NCBI GenBank assembly: GCA_964057225.1
Contig: OZ059894.1
Coordinates: 7,822,131-7,886,130, forward strand
Origin: Auanema rhodensis
Taxonomy: Eukaryota; Nematoda; Chromadorea; Rhabditida; Rhabditidae
Length of the DNA stretch: 64,000 nucleotides
Reading direction: 5' to 3'
Shown: one piece after another, positions 39,071-57,000 of the stretch
How positions within the stretch are numbered: the first letter of the stretch is position 1
Layout of the letters: each line of letters starts with the position of its first letter
Program-made: the position numbers and the translations under genes
The notes under the pieces: model-generated
The model's database searches: none
Told to the model about the DNA's origin: nothing
What the model saw: only the letters and a program-made list of their open reading frames with translations

Positions 39071-39469
39071 TCTTATCGTTGAAAAGTTTGGTGTTTATTC
39101 TGTTTTATCTATTATTTTCAGTTAAAAGACAATCATAAGTACAAGAATTAGTATTTTCTATAGATGTTCATTTTGAAATCGCAATTTCATAATTATCTTT
39201 GTTTTTTTTTCAGATAAAAAGAAAGTGATAAAGATACTTCAGAAATCTTTCAATGAGATTAAAACGTCTTGCTCTTTCCTATTGATTATACTTGCAAGTT
39301 TAAACTGAAATCATAACGATACCTCAATATCATCAAGATATTGATCATGTAGACTGTACTCAAAAATTATTGGATCAATGATTCATATTCATTTCCCTCA
39401 AAAATTTGATTACAATGAATTGTCATTTATTAGTAAATTACATATATTTACAATTCAAATTTAAATACA

Positions 39470-41641
<2,172 letters not shown>

Positions 41642-41787
41642 TGTTTTTACTATAATATGTTAATTCTGAATTAAAAGATTGTTGAATAAAATAGTAATCT
41701 AAGAATCTTAAATAATAGAATGAGTAAGCGGTAATAAATCAAAGAAGGTGAAGATAAAATGAATTGTTCTTTAATTTTTGCGCATTT

Positions 41788-41872
41788 TGCTGACGCTCTG
41801 TCAGCACTCCGCCCCTTACATAAGGGTGTAACTTGTGTCTCCGCCCAATAATAGACAGTTCAACTATGTATT
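41788..41872 (-). promoter_or_regulatory. Shared P450 promoter module, gene B copy
   Basis: Includes TGCTGAC, five bases, then GTCAGCA (41788-41806), a GC-rich CCGCCCC and the palindrome CCTTACATAAGG. The same module stands before C and D at about the same distance, some 175 bases from the ATG. The TGCTGAC halves resemble Maf-type half-sites; the factor is not known. Confidence 0.6.
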
Positions 41873-41875
41873 TCA

Positions 41876-42545
41876 TTTCTCAGAGAAAACCCTTGCATTT
41901 AAGTAGTTGAAATATGATCAACGACATTGTTCGTTCTTATCAAATCATTTCCAACACCAATTGAGGAGAAAACAAAAATAACAATTGTATTTTCGGTTCA
42001 GAAAATAAACTGTCATGTGAATTGAAGATCAACTTGTCTAATTCTAGCAATTTGGCCATTAAATACATCGGTAAATGAAAGACCAGTTTGTTCTATAACC
42101 TAATAGTTGAAAAATAATCGAAAATGAATCAGAAATTGTCTCGTTTATTCATAATAAGAGAGAATATTCTATTTTGATTTTAAAAAACGGGAATTTATGA
42201 CAGAGAGATAACGAATTCAAGGTCTTTACTAACGCTACCATACTTTCATCTGTTTCTGTTGATAATGTAACTTTTCATAAATACAAATTTGAAATCATTC
42301 TCCCTGCTCATTTAATTAATAATGTATCGTGAAATCATATTATTTGCATTTTACTGATCTTGTGTCAATGCCAATATTTCTGACCTAATGCTAAGGTTAA
42401 ATGCTCCAATGTCATTAATTTATTTCATCAAATTGATGAAAGTCTGCTGTTTTTTTTTAAAATTATTATTACAAATTAATAGAAATTTAGTTGTGAATTC
42501 TAACTGTACATTAAGATTAAATTACAAATTGACAATTTAAATACA
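41876..42545. other. Intergenic region between P450 genes B and C
   Basis: Sequence upstream of the B promoter module and downstream of C. It is AT-rich and has no counterpart in the D arm. I see no gene here. Confidence 0.5.
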
Positions 42546-44666
<2,121 letters not shown>

Positions 44667-44800
44667 TGTTTTTACTATAATATGTTAATTCTGAATTAAA
44701 AGATTGTTGAATGAAATAATAATCTAAGAATCTTAAAAAATAAAATGAGGAAGAGGTGAAAAATCAAAGAAGGAGAAGATAAAATAGATTTTTCTTTAAT

Positions 44801-44904
44801 TTTTGCGCATTTTGCTGACGCTCTGTCAGCACTCCGCCCCTTATATAAGGGTGTAACTTGTGTCTCCGCCCAATAATAGACAGTTCAACTATGTATTTCA
44901 TAGT
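44801..44904 (-). promoter_or_regulatory. Shared P450 promoter module, gene C copy
   Basis: Carries the inverted TGCTGAC motif (44813-44831) and a perfect CCCTTATATAAGGG palindrome containing a TATA-like core, about 175 bases before the start of gene C. Corresponds to the modules of B and D. Confidence 0.6.
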
Positions 44905-45190
44905 CACAAATATGATGATTACATAGAGAAAGTAGATGGCAAAACACCAAACAAGGTGAAAATGTGCTGGAGAGACAACTTGTATATTGCTAATATGGAA
45001 TTGTTTGATTATAAGTTTATTTTTATAAATATGAATCAAAATTATACAATTCACAAGTCAACGATTACAAGTGATAAAGATAGTTCAGAAATCTTTCAAT
45101 GAGGTTAAACCTTTTTGCTCTTTCCTGTTGATTATACCTGCAAGTTCAAACTGAAGTCATAAAGATACTTCAATAACATTGTTATAAAAA
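44905..45190 (+). pseudogene. Decayed fragment of P450 gene A
   Basis: Short pieces of gene A in order and on the + strand: intron 11, the end of exon 12 with its GTGAAAATG donor, about ten bases of exon 13 (TGCTGGAGAGA), then the 3' untranslated region (TTGTATATTGCTAATATGGA), then sequence matching about 39225-39340. Intron bases are retained at the exon 12 donor, so this is a DNA copy with deletions, not a retrocopy. The first junction shares AATG on both sides, as expected for a microhomology deletion. It cannot encode a P450. Confidence 0.8.
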
Positions 45191-45600
45191 GAAAATAATT
45201 AATTTTCCATTCATTAAAATGTATATATCTGTATACTCTGTAATAAGAAAATCAATCAGCAGTAAAGAAATTGGCACAAATATATGTAGAAACTAAGAAG
45301 AAACTTCTCATTTTTTTATCCCAATTCTGGAATAGTATAGTGATGCACTATTTTTCTGTATGAAGTGTATGGCAGTCATTTTCTGCTCTCTTCTTCCTAT
45401 GTTCTGCCTATTTGGAACGTTTTGTATACACGTTGTAGGATACATGGTGCAAGACAGAAACAAGAATGCTAGATATTATCTCTTCTCCCCTTTTTAGTGA
45501 TTTCATTTTAAAAACAGAAGTATATAACTTTTCACTCACAACAAATAAAAATGTTACGATAAAGAAATATATTATGTCCTCTCCAAACTCTTTGAATTAT
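45191..45600. other. Spacer at the centre of the head-to-head P450 pair
   Basis: AT-rich sequence between the two gene A fragments. It shows no open frame of note and no clear match elsewhere in the window. Confidence 0.4.
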
Positions 45601-45607
45601 TATTTTA

Positions 45608-45667
45608 TCCACCAATCTTTCAATTCAGAATAAAAATATTGTATTAGAAACAATGATTGCGGCTATA
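45608..45667 (+). pseudogene. Truncated P450 start (leader plus about five codons)
   Basis: CCACCAATCTTTCAATTCAG through ATGATTGCGGCTAT matches the leader and first codons of genes B, C and D. The match stops after five codons, where the sequence joins the non-coding repeat copy at 45681. It is a stump of a further P450 copy. Confidence 0.75.
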
Positions 45668-45680
45668 GACAATTTCATAA

Positions 45681-46040
45681 GGCAATTTGATCACAAAACA
45701 GCAGAAAAATGGTCGAATTGGTGACAATATATCAGAAAGTGTATTCATTGATTTTGTTGGTCTCCAGTGTTCTCTTAAATACATAAAGACTTTAGATGTA
45801 ATGCGCTTGACTATCAGAAAATGAAAAGAAGTTGACGTTCAGGGAATATCAATTTGTTGTGAAATTTTAGAATGTCTTTAGTAAGACAAATTGTATGATG
45901 TTTACGAGCACGTAAAACGTGTAAACGTCAAAGCGGTCCAGTTTCACGTAAAAAATTAACATATTGATGATAATTATTGATTTTTTTCACGTAGATTAAG
46001 CTTGAAATGAATACTTTTGATTTAAATTCATAACAAAAAA
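45681..46040. repeat. P450-linked non-coding repeat, copy 2 (reversed)
   Basis: Reverse complement of about 38718-39070. It continues directly into a reversed copy of the 3' end of gene A, just as in the original arrangement. Confidence 0.85.
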
Positions 46041-46118
46041 TTTAAAAAAAAACTTTTTTTATTTCAAAATTAATTTATAATCAAACAATTCCATATTAGC
46101 AATATACAAGTTGTTGAA

Positions 46119-46376
46119 TTATCCATTTATTGGAGTGATACGAAGTGGTTTGTCTTCAGGTGTTATTACTACAGTTAATGCTGGTGTCAAGCTGACTGTA
46201 TGACTGTATAGGATCTTCCTCAAGCTGTAGAATTTAATATTATGTTTATAAATTATAACCTGAATACCTTGAAATTTTGAACTAACGAAACTAATCCAAG
46301 GAAGAGTTCAAGGCGAGCATTCTCATTGCACACTTAGTTGTTTTTATCTACACTTTGTAATCAGTATATTTGTGAC
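46119..46376 (-). pseudogene. Decayed 3' fragment of P450 gene A
   Basis: On the - strand this contains intron 11 and a few bases of exon 12, then the second part of exon 13 (after a deletion that removes the haem-binding Cys loop), intron 13 and exon 14 with its stop. Exon 14 has a four-base insertion made by a small tandem duplication near 46200, which shifts the frame. It lies back to back with gene D in the same relation as the 44.9 kb fragment to gene C, so both descend from one duplication. Confidence 0.82.
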
Positions 46377-46389
46377 TATGAAATACATA

Positions 46390-46461
46390 GTTGAACTGTC
46401 TATTATTGGGCGGAGACACAAGTTACACCCTTATGTAAGGGGTGCTGACAGAGCGTCAACA
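46390..46461 (+). promoter_or_regulatory. Shared P450 promoter module, gene D copy
   Basis: Same module as for B and C but altered: the CGGAG between the TATA-like palindrome and the inverted motif is deleted, and the second half-site reads GTCAACA (46455-46461) instead of GTCAGCA. D could therefore be regulated differently. Confidence 0.6.
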
Positions 46462-46607
46462 AAATGCGCAAAAATTGAAGAATAATCCATTTTATCTTCA
46501 CCTTCTTTGATTTATTACCGCTTACTCATTCTATTATTTAAGATTCTTAGATTACTATTTTATTCAACAATCTTTTAATTCAGAATTAACATATTATAGT
46601 AAAAACA

Positions 46608-48733
<2,126 letters not shown>

Positions 48734-49009
48734 TGTATTTAAATTTGAATTGTAAATATATGTAATTTACTAATAAATGACAATTCATTGTAATCAAATT
48801 TTTGAGGGAAATGAATATGAATGATTAATCATTGAAAGATTTCTGAACTATCTTTATCACTTTCTTTTTATCTGAAAAAAAAAAAACAAAGATAATTATG
48901 AAATTGCGATTTCAAAATGAACATCTATAGAAAATACTAATTCTTGTACTTATGATTGTCTTTTAACTGAAAATAATAGATAAAACAGAATAAACACCAA
49001 ACTTTTCAA

Positions 49010-49369
49010 CGATAAGACAATTTGATCACAAAACAGCAGAAAAATGGTCGAATTGGTGACAATATATCAGAAAGTGTATTCATTGATTTTGTTGGTCTCC
49101 AGTGTTCTCTTAAATACATAAAGACTTTAGATGTAATGCGCTTGACTATCAGAAAATGAAAAGAAGTTGACGTTCAGGGAATATCAATTTGTTGTGAAAT
49201 TTTAGAATGTCTTTAGTAAGACAAATTGTATGATGTTTACGAGCACGTAAAACGTGTAAACGTCAAAGCGGTCCAGTTTCACGTAAAAAATTAACATATT
49301 GATGATAATTATTGATTTTTTTTCACGTAGATTAAGCTTGAAATGAATACTTTTGATTCAAATTCATAA
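49010..49369. repeat. P450-linked non-coding repeat, copy 3 (reversed)
   Basis: Third copy of the ACGT-motif repeat, here downstream of gene D and in the same orientation as copy 2. Confidence 0.85.
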
Positions 49370-49417
49370 AAAAAAAACAAAAAAATAATACTATTGATAG
49401 TAATATTAATAATTTAA

Positions 49418-49563
49418 TAAAAAGTATACTGAGATCTTTTTTGAATATCGTGGTATATTCGAGAAAATATCGTTCACGACTGCTTCTATTTTTCCAAATT
49501 GATAGACAAACGTCTCGTATCTACCACGATTTGAATTCAAAAAAGATCTCAGCATACTTTTTA
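49418..49563. mobile_element. Small foldback element (MITE-like)
   Basis: About 146 bases with terminal inverted repeats of 29 bases differing at one position. Each begins TAAAAAGTATRCTGAGATC and continues through TTTTTTGAAT. Inside, ATCGTGGTA and TACCACGAT form a further pair. No coding capacity. A non-autonomous DNA transposon is the likely explanation; target-site duplication is not clear to me. Confidence 0.65.
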
Positions 49564-49644
49564 CTAAGCCAACTAACATATTAATAAAATGAAAAATCAG
49601 TAGAAATTATACATATTATTGATTTTTTCAATTTTATTATTGAA

Positions 49645-49689
49645 AAGTATTTGTCTCAAGTTTACACAGTAATCATGTAACTTAATTAT
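49645..49689. repeat. 45 bp direct repeat, unit 1
   Basis: Matches 50674-50718 with a single difference. The unit starts AAGTATTTGTCTCAAG and ends CATGTAACTTAATTAT. Origin unknown. Confidence 0.85.
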
Positions 49690-50745
49690 AAACAAGCTTC
49701 GTTCATCAACTGGCTGAATTGCTTAAAATTGGGCCTAAATCCCAGTGATAAGTTATTTATAATTTTCATTATATCAGCGTTAAAGGAATTCTGCAAAACA
49801 GTTGTAGCTGTGAAGCGGAAGACTTCGGCAAGCGTCGATTTGTATTTATGTGCTGTGCAACATCATAGTGAAGAAGGGTCAGATGGTAATGTCTTTTTTG
49901 ATATTTAAAGCATATACGATATTCTGTTTTAGATATATTTTGTTTATTTATTTGTAAGAACTCTACAACAACCAAATATGTTGGTATTAACGTTATAATT
50001 TTGTGTACGAGTTTAATAGATGAATGGACTTTGACGTAAAAAATGTCTGCTCAATAAGATAGAATCAATTCTATGAGTTAATGGCAAATAATATGATTTT
50101 ACGATATATTATATGTAAATGACAAAGGAGAATGATTATAAGTTTATATTTACAAAAAGTGAAATGATCAACAGAAGCAGATGAAAATATGGTTAATCAA
50201 AGAAGCAGAGTTGTTCACATGCTAATATTATTGTGTTTTCTTTTTTTCATAAATGTATGTACTCAATGATCTTCAATGTTTATAATTCTGACTGTTATAT
50301 TTTGATAAATTGAATATTTTATCTGAAACCTGTTAATATAATGTTTATATAAAAAATATTAATATTAATTTTAATATTTAAATTTATTTCGTCATTATTC
50401 GATTACATTTTTATATAGCTGCCATTCCCAGTTGTGATTTGTGTTACCATTTACATTAACTTTTTTTCATAAAACAAGCTGTTCTTTTATTTGTTATGAG
50501 AAAATCCATTGTACTTGATACTAAATAATAAACTCGTAATTTTTGCTCAACGGCAACAAACCAAAAGTTTTATTTCCTTTGATTCAATGCTTTAACGACA
50601 AAGTAATATCTTGATTTATGTTATATATGCTATATGTTTCATTATAGTTATATCTCAACATTTCATGTTCCATAAGTATTTGTCTCAAGTTTACACAGTA
50701 GTCATGTAACTTAATTATTCGTAATTAGATATTCAGTTTTCCATA

Positions 50746-50787
<42 letters not shown>

Positions 50788-51083
50788 AATATAAATATAT
50801 ATATAGATATTCACTTATATATATATATATATTAATATGTGTGTATTTATATATTATAAAAACCTTAACTAAATTTTATTCAAATAATTTGACTTTTTTT
50901 TATTCTAAAGAAATTATCCTCGGGGTACAAGCCAAGCAAACAAGATACAAATTACCTCTTATTTCATTGTTTCTCCCATAGTGACGATTGTAATCACCAA
51001 GTCAGCATTATCGTTTTATTCTATTTTCTGTTCCGTTTTCTGATTTTTCTATTTTCACCTTTAGTTTCTTTATTTCATAGGCG
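49690..51083. other. AT-rich intergenic region with AT microsatellite
   Basis: Between the P450 cluster and the chemoreceptor. The notable content is a degenerate (AT)n stretch at 50743-50832. No gene recognised. Confidence 0.6.
50674..50718. repeat. 45 bp direct repeat, unit 2
   Basis: Second unit, 1029 bases after the first and in the same orientation. It immediately precedes the AT microsatellite. Confidence 0.85.
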
Positions 51084-52426
51084 ATGGATTTAAGTGATAT
51101 AAATGCAAATATTTCAAATAAATTACTTTATATAATTCTTGGTTCATCAATTTTTTGTGCTTCTTTTATTTTTTTAGTTTTGTATATACCAATAATGTTT
51201 GTAAGTTATAATTATTTCGAATTATCATGTAAAGTTGTACTAATGTTTTAGATTTTCCTAACTGATAAAGAATATATGCGTTCTAAAGCTTATATCATTA
51301 TGACTTGTATAGCAGTAACGGATATTCTTCAACTATTCATTCATATGTATTCTGGTATTCTTGTTTTAGTCAATAATTCAAGAATAGATATGACTTTTAA
51401 TAAGGTTTAAATGAAGTTTCAACTTTATGCTGTTATTTCTATATTTTTATAGATAATGGGGGCTTTGCTCTCTGGATTATGGTATTGCATGCTTATGTTA
51501 ACTTCATTTCTGAATATAAACCGTTTGTGTGATATAATATTCTTCAAATATTCGGGATCCAAAATAATAACTTATATCCACACGGTATGACACAAAACTT
51601 AATAAGCTAAATAAGAATGATATTATCAAATATTGAAGAAAATATTTCATTCATTTCAATTATTCAATTTAAATTATTTTAGATGTTTTACATAGCTTGT
51701 ATTCTCTCATTCATATCACCAACAGTTTTAAAACTCCTTCCAAAAAATAATTATATTTTTATTGCAAGACAGTTTTTTTGGGGACCATTGTCAACCGATG
51801 ATGATATATCTTTCATTATGAGAGCATGTGGAAGATATCTTGTTTTAGTTGTTGTATTTTCATCTGTAATTACTTATACATTAATAGTTGCTCACATACT
51901 GTTTATGGTATTTGGTTATTATATATATATTTTTTTCTTTGCACACAATAATATATTTTTATTATGTTTCACATTAAGTATTGCAATTTCAGACACATTC
52001 TAAGCTGACTGCAAGAGAGCGAAAAATAACGATCCAGGTAAATACATTGATTTCAGCTCACAAATATTTGAGTATATAAATATAAATATAATATTGTATA
52101 TGCAGGTTATTTTAATTATTCTATATTTTTTATTTTCTTATGTTTATTGGAATTATATGCATGCTTGGTTTCCTAAACATTTCATATTTGAATATATATC
52201 TTTAATGGTTTGGGTGTTTATGAATGGAATTCATCCTATCATTTATCTCATTTTCAATAAGTAAGTTTTGAAATAAAGAATTTATTTTGAAGAATAATAC
52301 AAATTTAGACGATTACGACATTCTTATGGACTGTTAGTCAAATCTTTTATGAAATTGAAAATATCTTCGGATTCAAGAAAATGGAATACTACACCAACAC
52401 GTTCACATAATACGTCAACTTATTAA
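51084..52426 (+). CDS. Seven-transmembrane chemoreceptor-type GPCR (Srt/Srx-like)
   Basis: Seven exons: 51084-51200, 51252-51404, 51453-51584, 51683-51907, 51993-52037, 52106-52260 and 52309-52426, giving 314 residues, the usual size of nematode serpentine receptors. Hydrophobic spans are spread as seven helices, for example ILGSSIFCASFIFLVLYIPI, YIIMTCIAVTDILQL, YLVLVVVFSSVITYTLIVA and VILIILYFLFSYVYW. Helix 7 carries NGIHPIIYLIFNK, a typical serpentine-receptor ending, and the loop before helix 6 has KLTARERKITIQ. The tail is short and basic with many Ser/Thr. The family call is by general resemblance; srt is my first guess. The ATG lies three bases after TTTCATAG, a likely spliced-leader acceptor. 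Expected role is chemosensation in a sensory neuron. Confidence 0.85.
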
Positions 52427-54052
52427 GTTATCATATCACTGTTGACGCAAGATAGTATATGTAATGTTAAAAAATCCAATTCAATTTCCAATTCAATAAA
52501 TATTGTTTGAAATTATCACTAATTTGCTCATAAGATGTGTGTCAGAATGTATGAAATATTCATAAATAAATGTTTTTTAAAGATTTATTGTAAATTTATT
52601 AAAAAAAAACATAACCTTGTTGTTATAAATTCATTTTTATCAAAAAAGGAATAGTATTATGCTCTAAAAGTAAAATCAAGGATTAGTGTGATCTTTGTTC
52701 AATATTTGAAGTACATTAACATCAATATTTCAATAAATAGAAGTCCAATAAAAGTAATTTTATATTCTTTTCTTTCTTTTATTTTCATTTTTCTCTATGA
52801 TTTGTCTACTTTCTGTGTAGTTTTCATGTAAATTGATTTTACAATGAATATCTTAAAAAGTTAATTGTATTTCGTACTAGGTTTAAGCATATTACACTTG
52901 TTTAAAGACAGATCATATCTGATTATGATGATCTACAACGAGAATTAATTCATAATTAGACAAATCATAAAAATAACTTTTTTTTCTTTTAATAATAATC
53001 ATTAATAACACATATTTAGCTATTTAATTTTTTTATTAAATTTTCTTTTAAATGACACAAAGTTTAAAACAATATAACTTTTACACAATGCAATTGTATA
53101 AGAGTTGGACAAATTGTGAGGACAGCAGGCAAATGATGAGGAAAAAAAGAAAATTCGATGGTTAGTCGATAACAACATATTCTTCTGTGTAACAGATTTT
53201 TTTTCTTATAAAAGGACATTCTAACATGTCTAGGCTTGTATGTACAGACCGAGTATCAACAAATACATTTTTTTTGCGAAAAAAATTCGGTAGAGTTAGG
53301 TGAAAAGAAAGGAAGTGTATCAAGTTGTTGAGATATTTTGCTCTTTAAATTTCAGAAACTAAAAAGAAAATGGTGAGAATACAATAATTTCTTTAAATTA
53401 TGATTATGTTTTGGATACCAAAAATATAATTTAATTTTTCAATGAAGAAAATGAAACGAAAAGGAAAATTAAAACTGAAACTAAAAAAAGAGAAAATGAA
53501 GAGTTATCATGAAATAAGTGTCAGAATTTCTCACGGGATTCAAGTGCCATTTTCTTAGAAAATATGGTATGTTTACATACTAGATACATGGATCCCATAA
53601 TCAGAATCATAATAGGCTGGGTTATCATTAAATTAAATTATTAGTGATAAAGTTGTAGGTGAATTAGGTAATAAGAAATTTCACCTGATATAACGACGAG
53701 GTCTGTACAACAATTACCCACAAAATGGGATCTGTGACAGAAACTCATGATAAATATACAAAAAAAATAAAATTATTAGGCTATTAATTACCAGATATCG
53801 ATGAATTGCTCAAGGGAAGATGTGTGATGTCACATTGGTATTACTAATATCAATGAAAAAGGATGATGATGATGATAATGGTCCAGTATACCCGATATAC
53901 TACTTCATAACGTTCGAGACAAAAATATAAAACAGCAAAATTTAGAGGACATATTTTGAGAGGAAAACTGATAATTTGAAAATACGAGATGCAGTAACGA
54001 GTCGGCAGAATTGAATACTGTTAAACGCTAATGAGATTTCAAAATTTTCCGC
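52427..54052. other. Convergent intergenic region
   Basis: Between the 3' ends of the GPCR (+) and the KASH protein (-). AT-rich, no gene recognised; holds the 3' untranslated regions of both. Confidence 0.5.
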
Positions 54053-57000
54053 TCACAATGGTGGTGGACCATTTACATATGTAAGATGGGGACCGAATGA
54101 GCGACCTAGGAAAGTTGACCAGAATAAAGCTGCTAATGCTGTAGCTAATGAGAGGGCGAAAAGGCTTTTTAACAGCCAGGAAGACGATATTGTTTGGTAA
54201 ACACGTCGAACAAAACCTTGACGAGAAGCTTGAAGCATTACTTGTTGTTGCTCAGGCTTTTTCTCTTCTAAGGTCTGGGTTACTGTGGATTTAGTCTTGG
54301 TCTTCCTCTTCATAGGTGTTGATGAAGCAATGGGGCTGAATGGAGCTGGTGGCGTTGGTACACGAACTAGATCCTGATACCTAAAACTTGGAGATTAGTA
54401 AACAAATTAGAAGTGAAGTAAACCAACCTTGTTCGGAGCTGTTGTAAAGCATTTGAATACAGCATAAGCTCTGCATAGAAATCAGCAGAAACTTTAGATG
54501 ATGACGATCCGTCTTCTTCTTGAAGCGATTGAAGGGATGCAGTAAGATAACTACATTTGGATTCCAGACTGAAACAATGAATTTAATTGATTGGAAAATT
54601 TATTAAAGTGACATACTTATTCATTTGTTCCTGACATTGATCAATTTCCGTTAAAACAGCATTTTGATCCATATTACTGTTTTTCAATTGCTTCTCAATT
54701 AATCCCATACAGATACGAATTTCTTGTTGTTGACGATTCCAGTCAGACCAATCACTGCTCAGCTTCTTCAACGATGAGACAAGAGTATCAATCTTATTAA
54801 CGGCTTCATCATATCCAACAGAAATGGTATCAAACTCAGATGAAATTTCGGATAATTCGGTTTGGAAAACCTTGCTCTTTACCAATGATCTGAAATGATT
54901 GTATTGAATTACCGTCAATTATCTAGGCAGACTGTACCTTAGTTCATCGCGTTCTTGACTTAATCTATCTTGAATGCTCATAATTGCAGATAAAGCTATA
55001 CGAAGATCATCATGAGTTTTGACTTGAGATATTCCATTTAATGAGCTTAAGGAAGATGTTTCATGTAAATCACGGAGGGATGAAGCGAATCGTCCAATCT
55101 ATACGTTTAAATTGTATATTTACTAATCATCGGGCAGTTTGTTTTACCTTCTGAAGTATTTGAGCAGCTGGATTGATGACTGATTTCATGATTCTTGACC
55201 AATTCTCTCTTAAGGATCTCAGTTCTGTTACATCCTTGCCCATTAGAATAGCCATATCGATTTGGCGCAAATTCGTACGGCAAATCAGCTCTATGTTAGG
55301 CTAAAACGATGGTATAAATAACAATAATAAAATAAATTTTAACATACAATTTGCTTTTGATCTACATCACCATTCTCTAAGCATTTTTCGACAACTCGGA
55401 GATGTGCACGACTTTCATCTATCAAACGTCGCGTAGATTCCTGTAATAATTTTGATTATAATGCATATATTGAATTAAAAATAAAAATAATCTAGATGTA
55501 ACATACGTTGGGAGCTCCGAAATGCTGAGTAAAATCTTCATCCACATCCAGAAGTTGCTCCGGCATTTTTGTGGTCAATGAGAACAAGTCGTCAGGAATG
55601 GAATCGTCTTTTTCTGGCGGCTGAAAAAACACATAAATATAAGAAAAATCAATAATGAATATATAATATAAATGTAAATATATGGACATATATGTATATT
55701 ATTTTTATATTCAGCTTCATATAATAATATAAATTATAATTGTGTTAGATTAATATTTAGAAGTGCAAAATGCATGTGACTAAAATGTAGAAAACCTGGC
55801 GGCTTGACACACAGTCTGGGCTTGGGTGTCATTTATGGATATTGGCTGCTGCTTGGGGGACAGCACCTGTCCATAATTACATGAAATAGTGAATGGAAGT
55901 GAGAGAGAGAGAGCGAGAATGAAGAGAATAGGCGGAGAGGGAGAGAGAACAGATCTGAGCTGTCGCTGCCTTGGGACCATGTAAATGAAAAGAATATTAT
56001 GTGAAGTAAAGAGAGTACAATCATATAGAGATGCATATATATGCATAGTATATAGGTAAGCCCGACAGACATACACTCTTCAAATTGAAAATAGAAGGAA
56101 AATAGATTGAGTACTTGTATATTAGAAAAGGAAATGACGATCAAGACCATCATTTGTTATAAGTAAGTCTACCGGAAAGACATAATAATAACAACATTTC
56201 CTATGTGTATTTCAGTTAGAATATCATCATAATATTAGGAAAATCATTGTAATATATCCTCACTAGTATTGTATCTAACAAAAGTAGAAAAAAAATTGAA
56301 TAAAACAGTTTCTTTTTTCAATTAAAAGAAGAAGGGGAGGGGGAGAGGTGGGAATTGTATAATATAGAAACGTATAAGTACAACATCATCATCAACATCA
56401 TCATGACGTATATCATTGATAATTGAATATATAGTTTATAGCAAAATATATTTATATATAATATATTTTTATTATAATATTATACTAATATTAACAGTAA
56501 ATATATTTTTAAATAACTTAGATGTTTCTTATTGTATGACAACAAGAAACAAAAAACTAAATCGCATACTATTCAATATTAAGAAAACTTGGATTAGGTT
56601 GGACTCATAGGGAATGTTCGAAACTTATTTGAAAAATTTTCTTAAATTACTCGAAGGGAAATGATCGAAATTTTAAAAAAATTCATAATATATGAGGAAT
56701 AATAGAGGCGTCTAGTCTGCTTAAGCTAGATAATAAGAAAAAAAGACAATCGAAAAATTGCAATCAATATGAACCAAACAACATCATGCATTAAAGATGA
56801 GCAAAGAGAAAGAGCCGGAAAATTGCTTCGAATCGTTCTTGGTTCGTTTGGTCATAAACGAGAACAAGGACAGTTTTTCAAAATGTATATGAAGAATGAG
56901 AAGAGCTTAACAGCTTTTTATATTTTGGAATTGAATGACCTTAGCTGGAACAGCAGCAAGCTGTACAAATTGCCCGATAAGCATACAATCCATACTAAAT

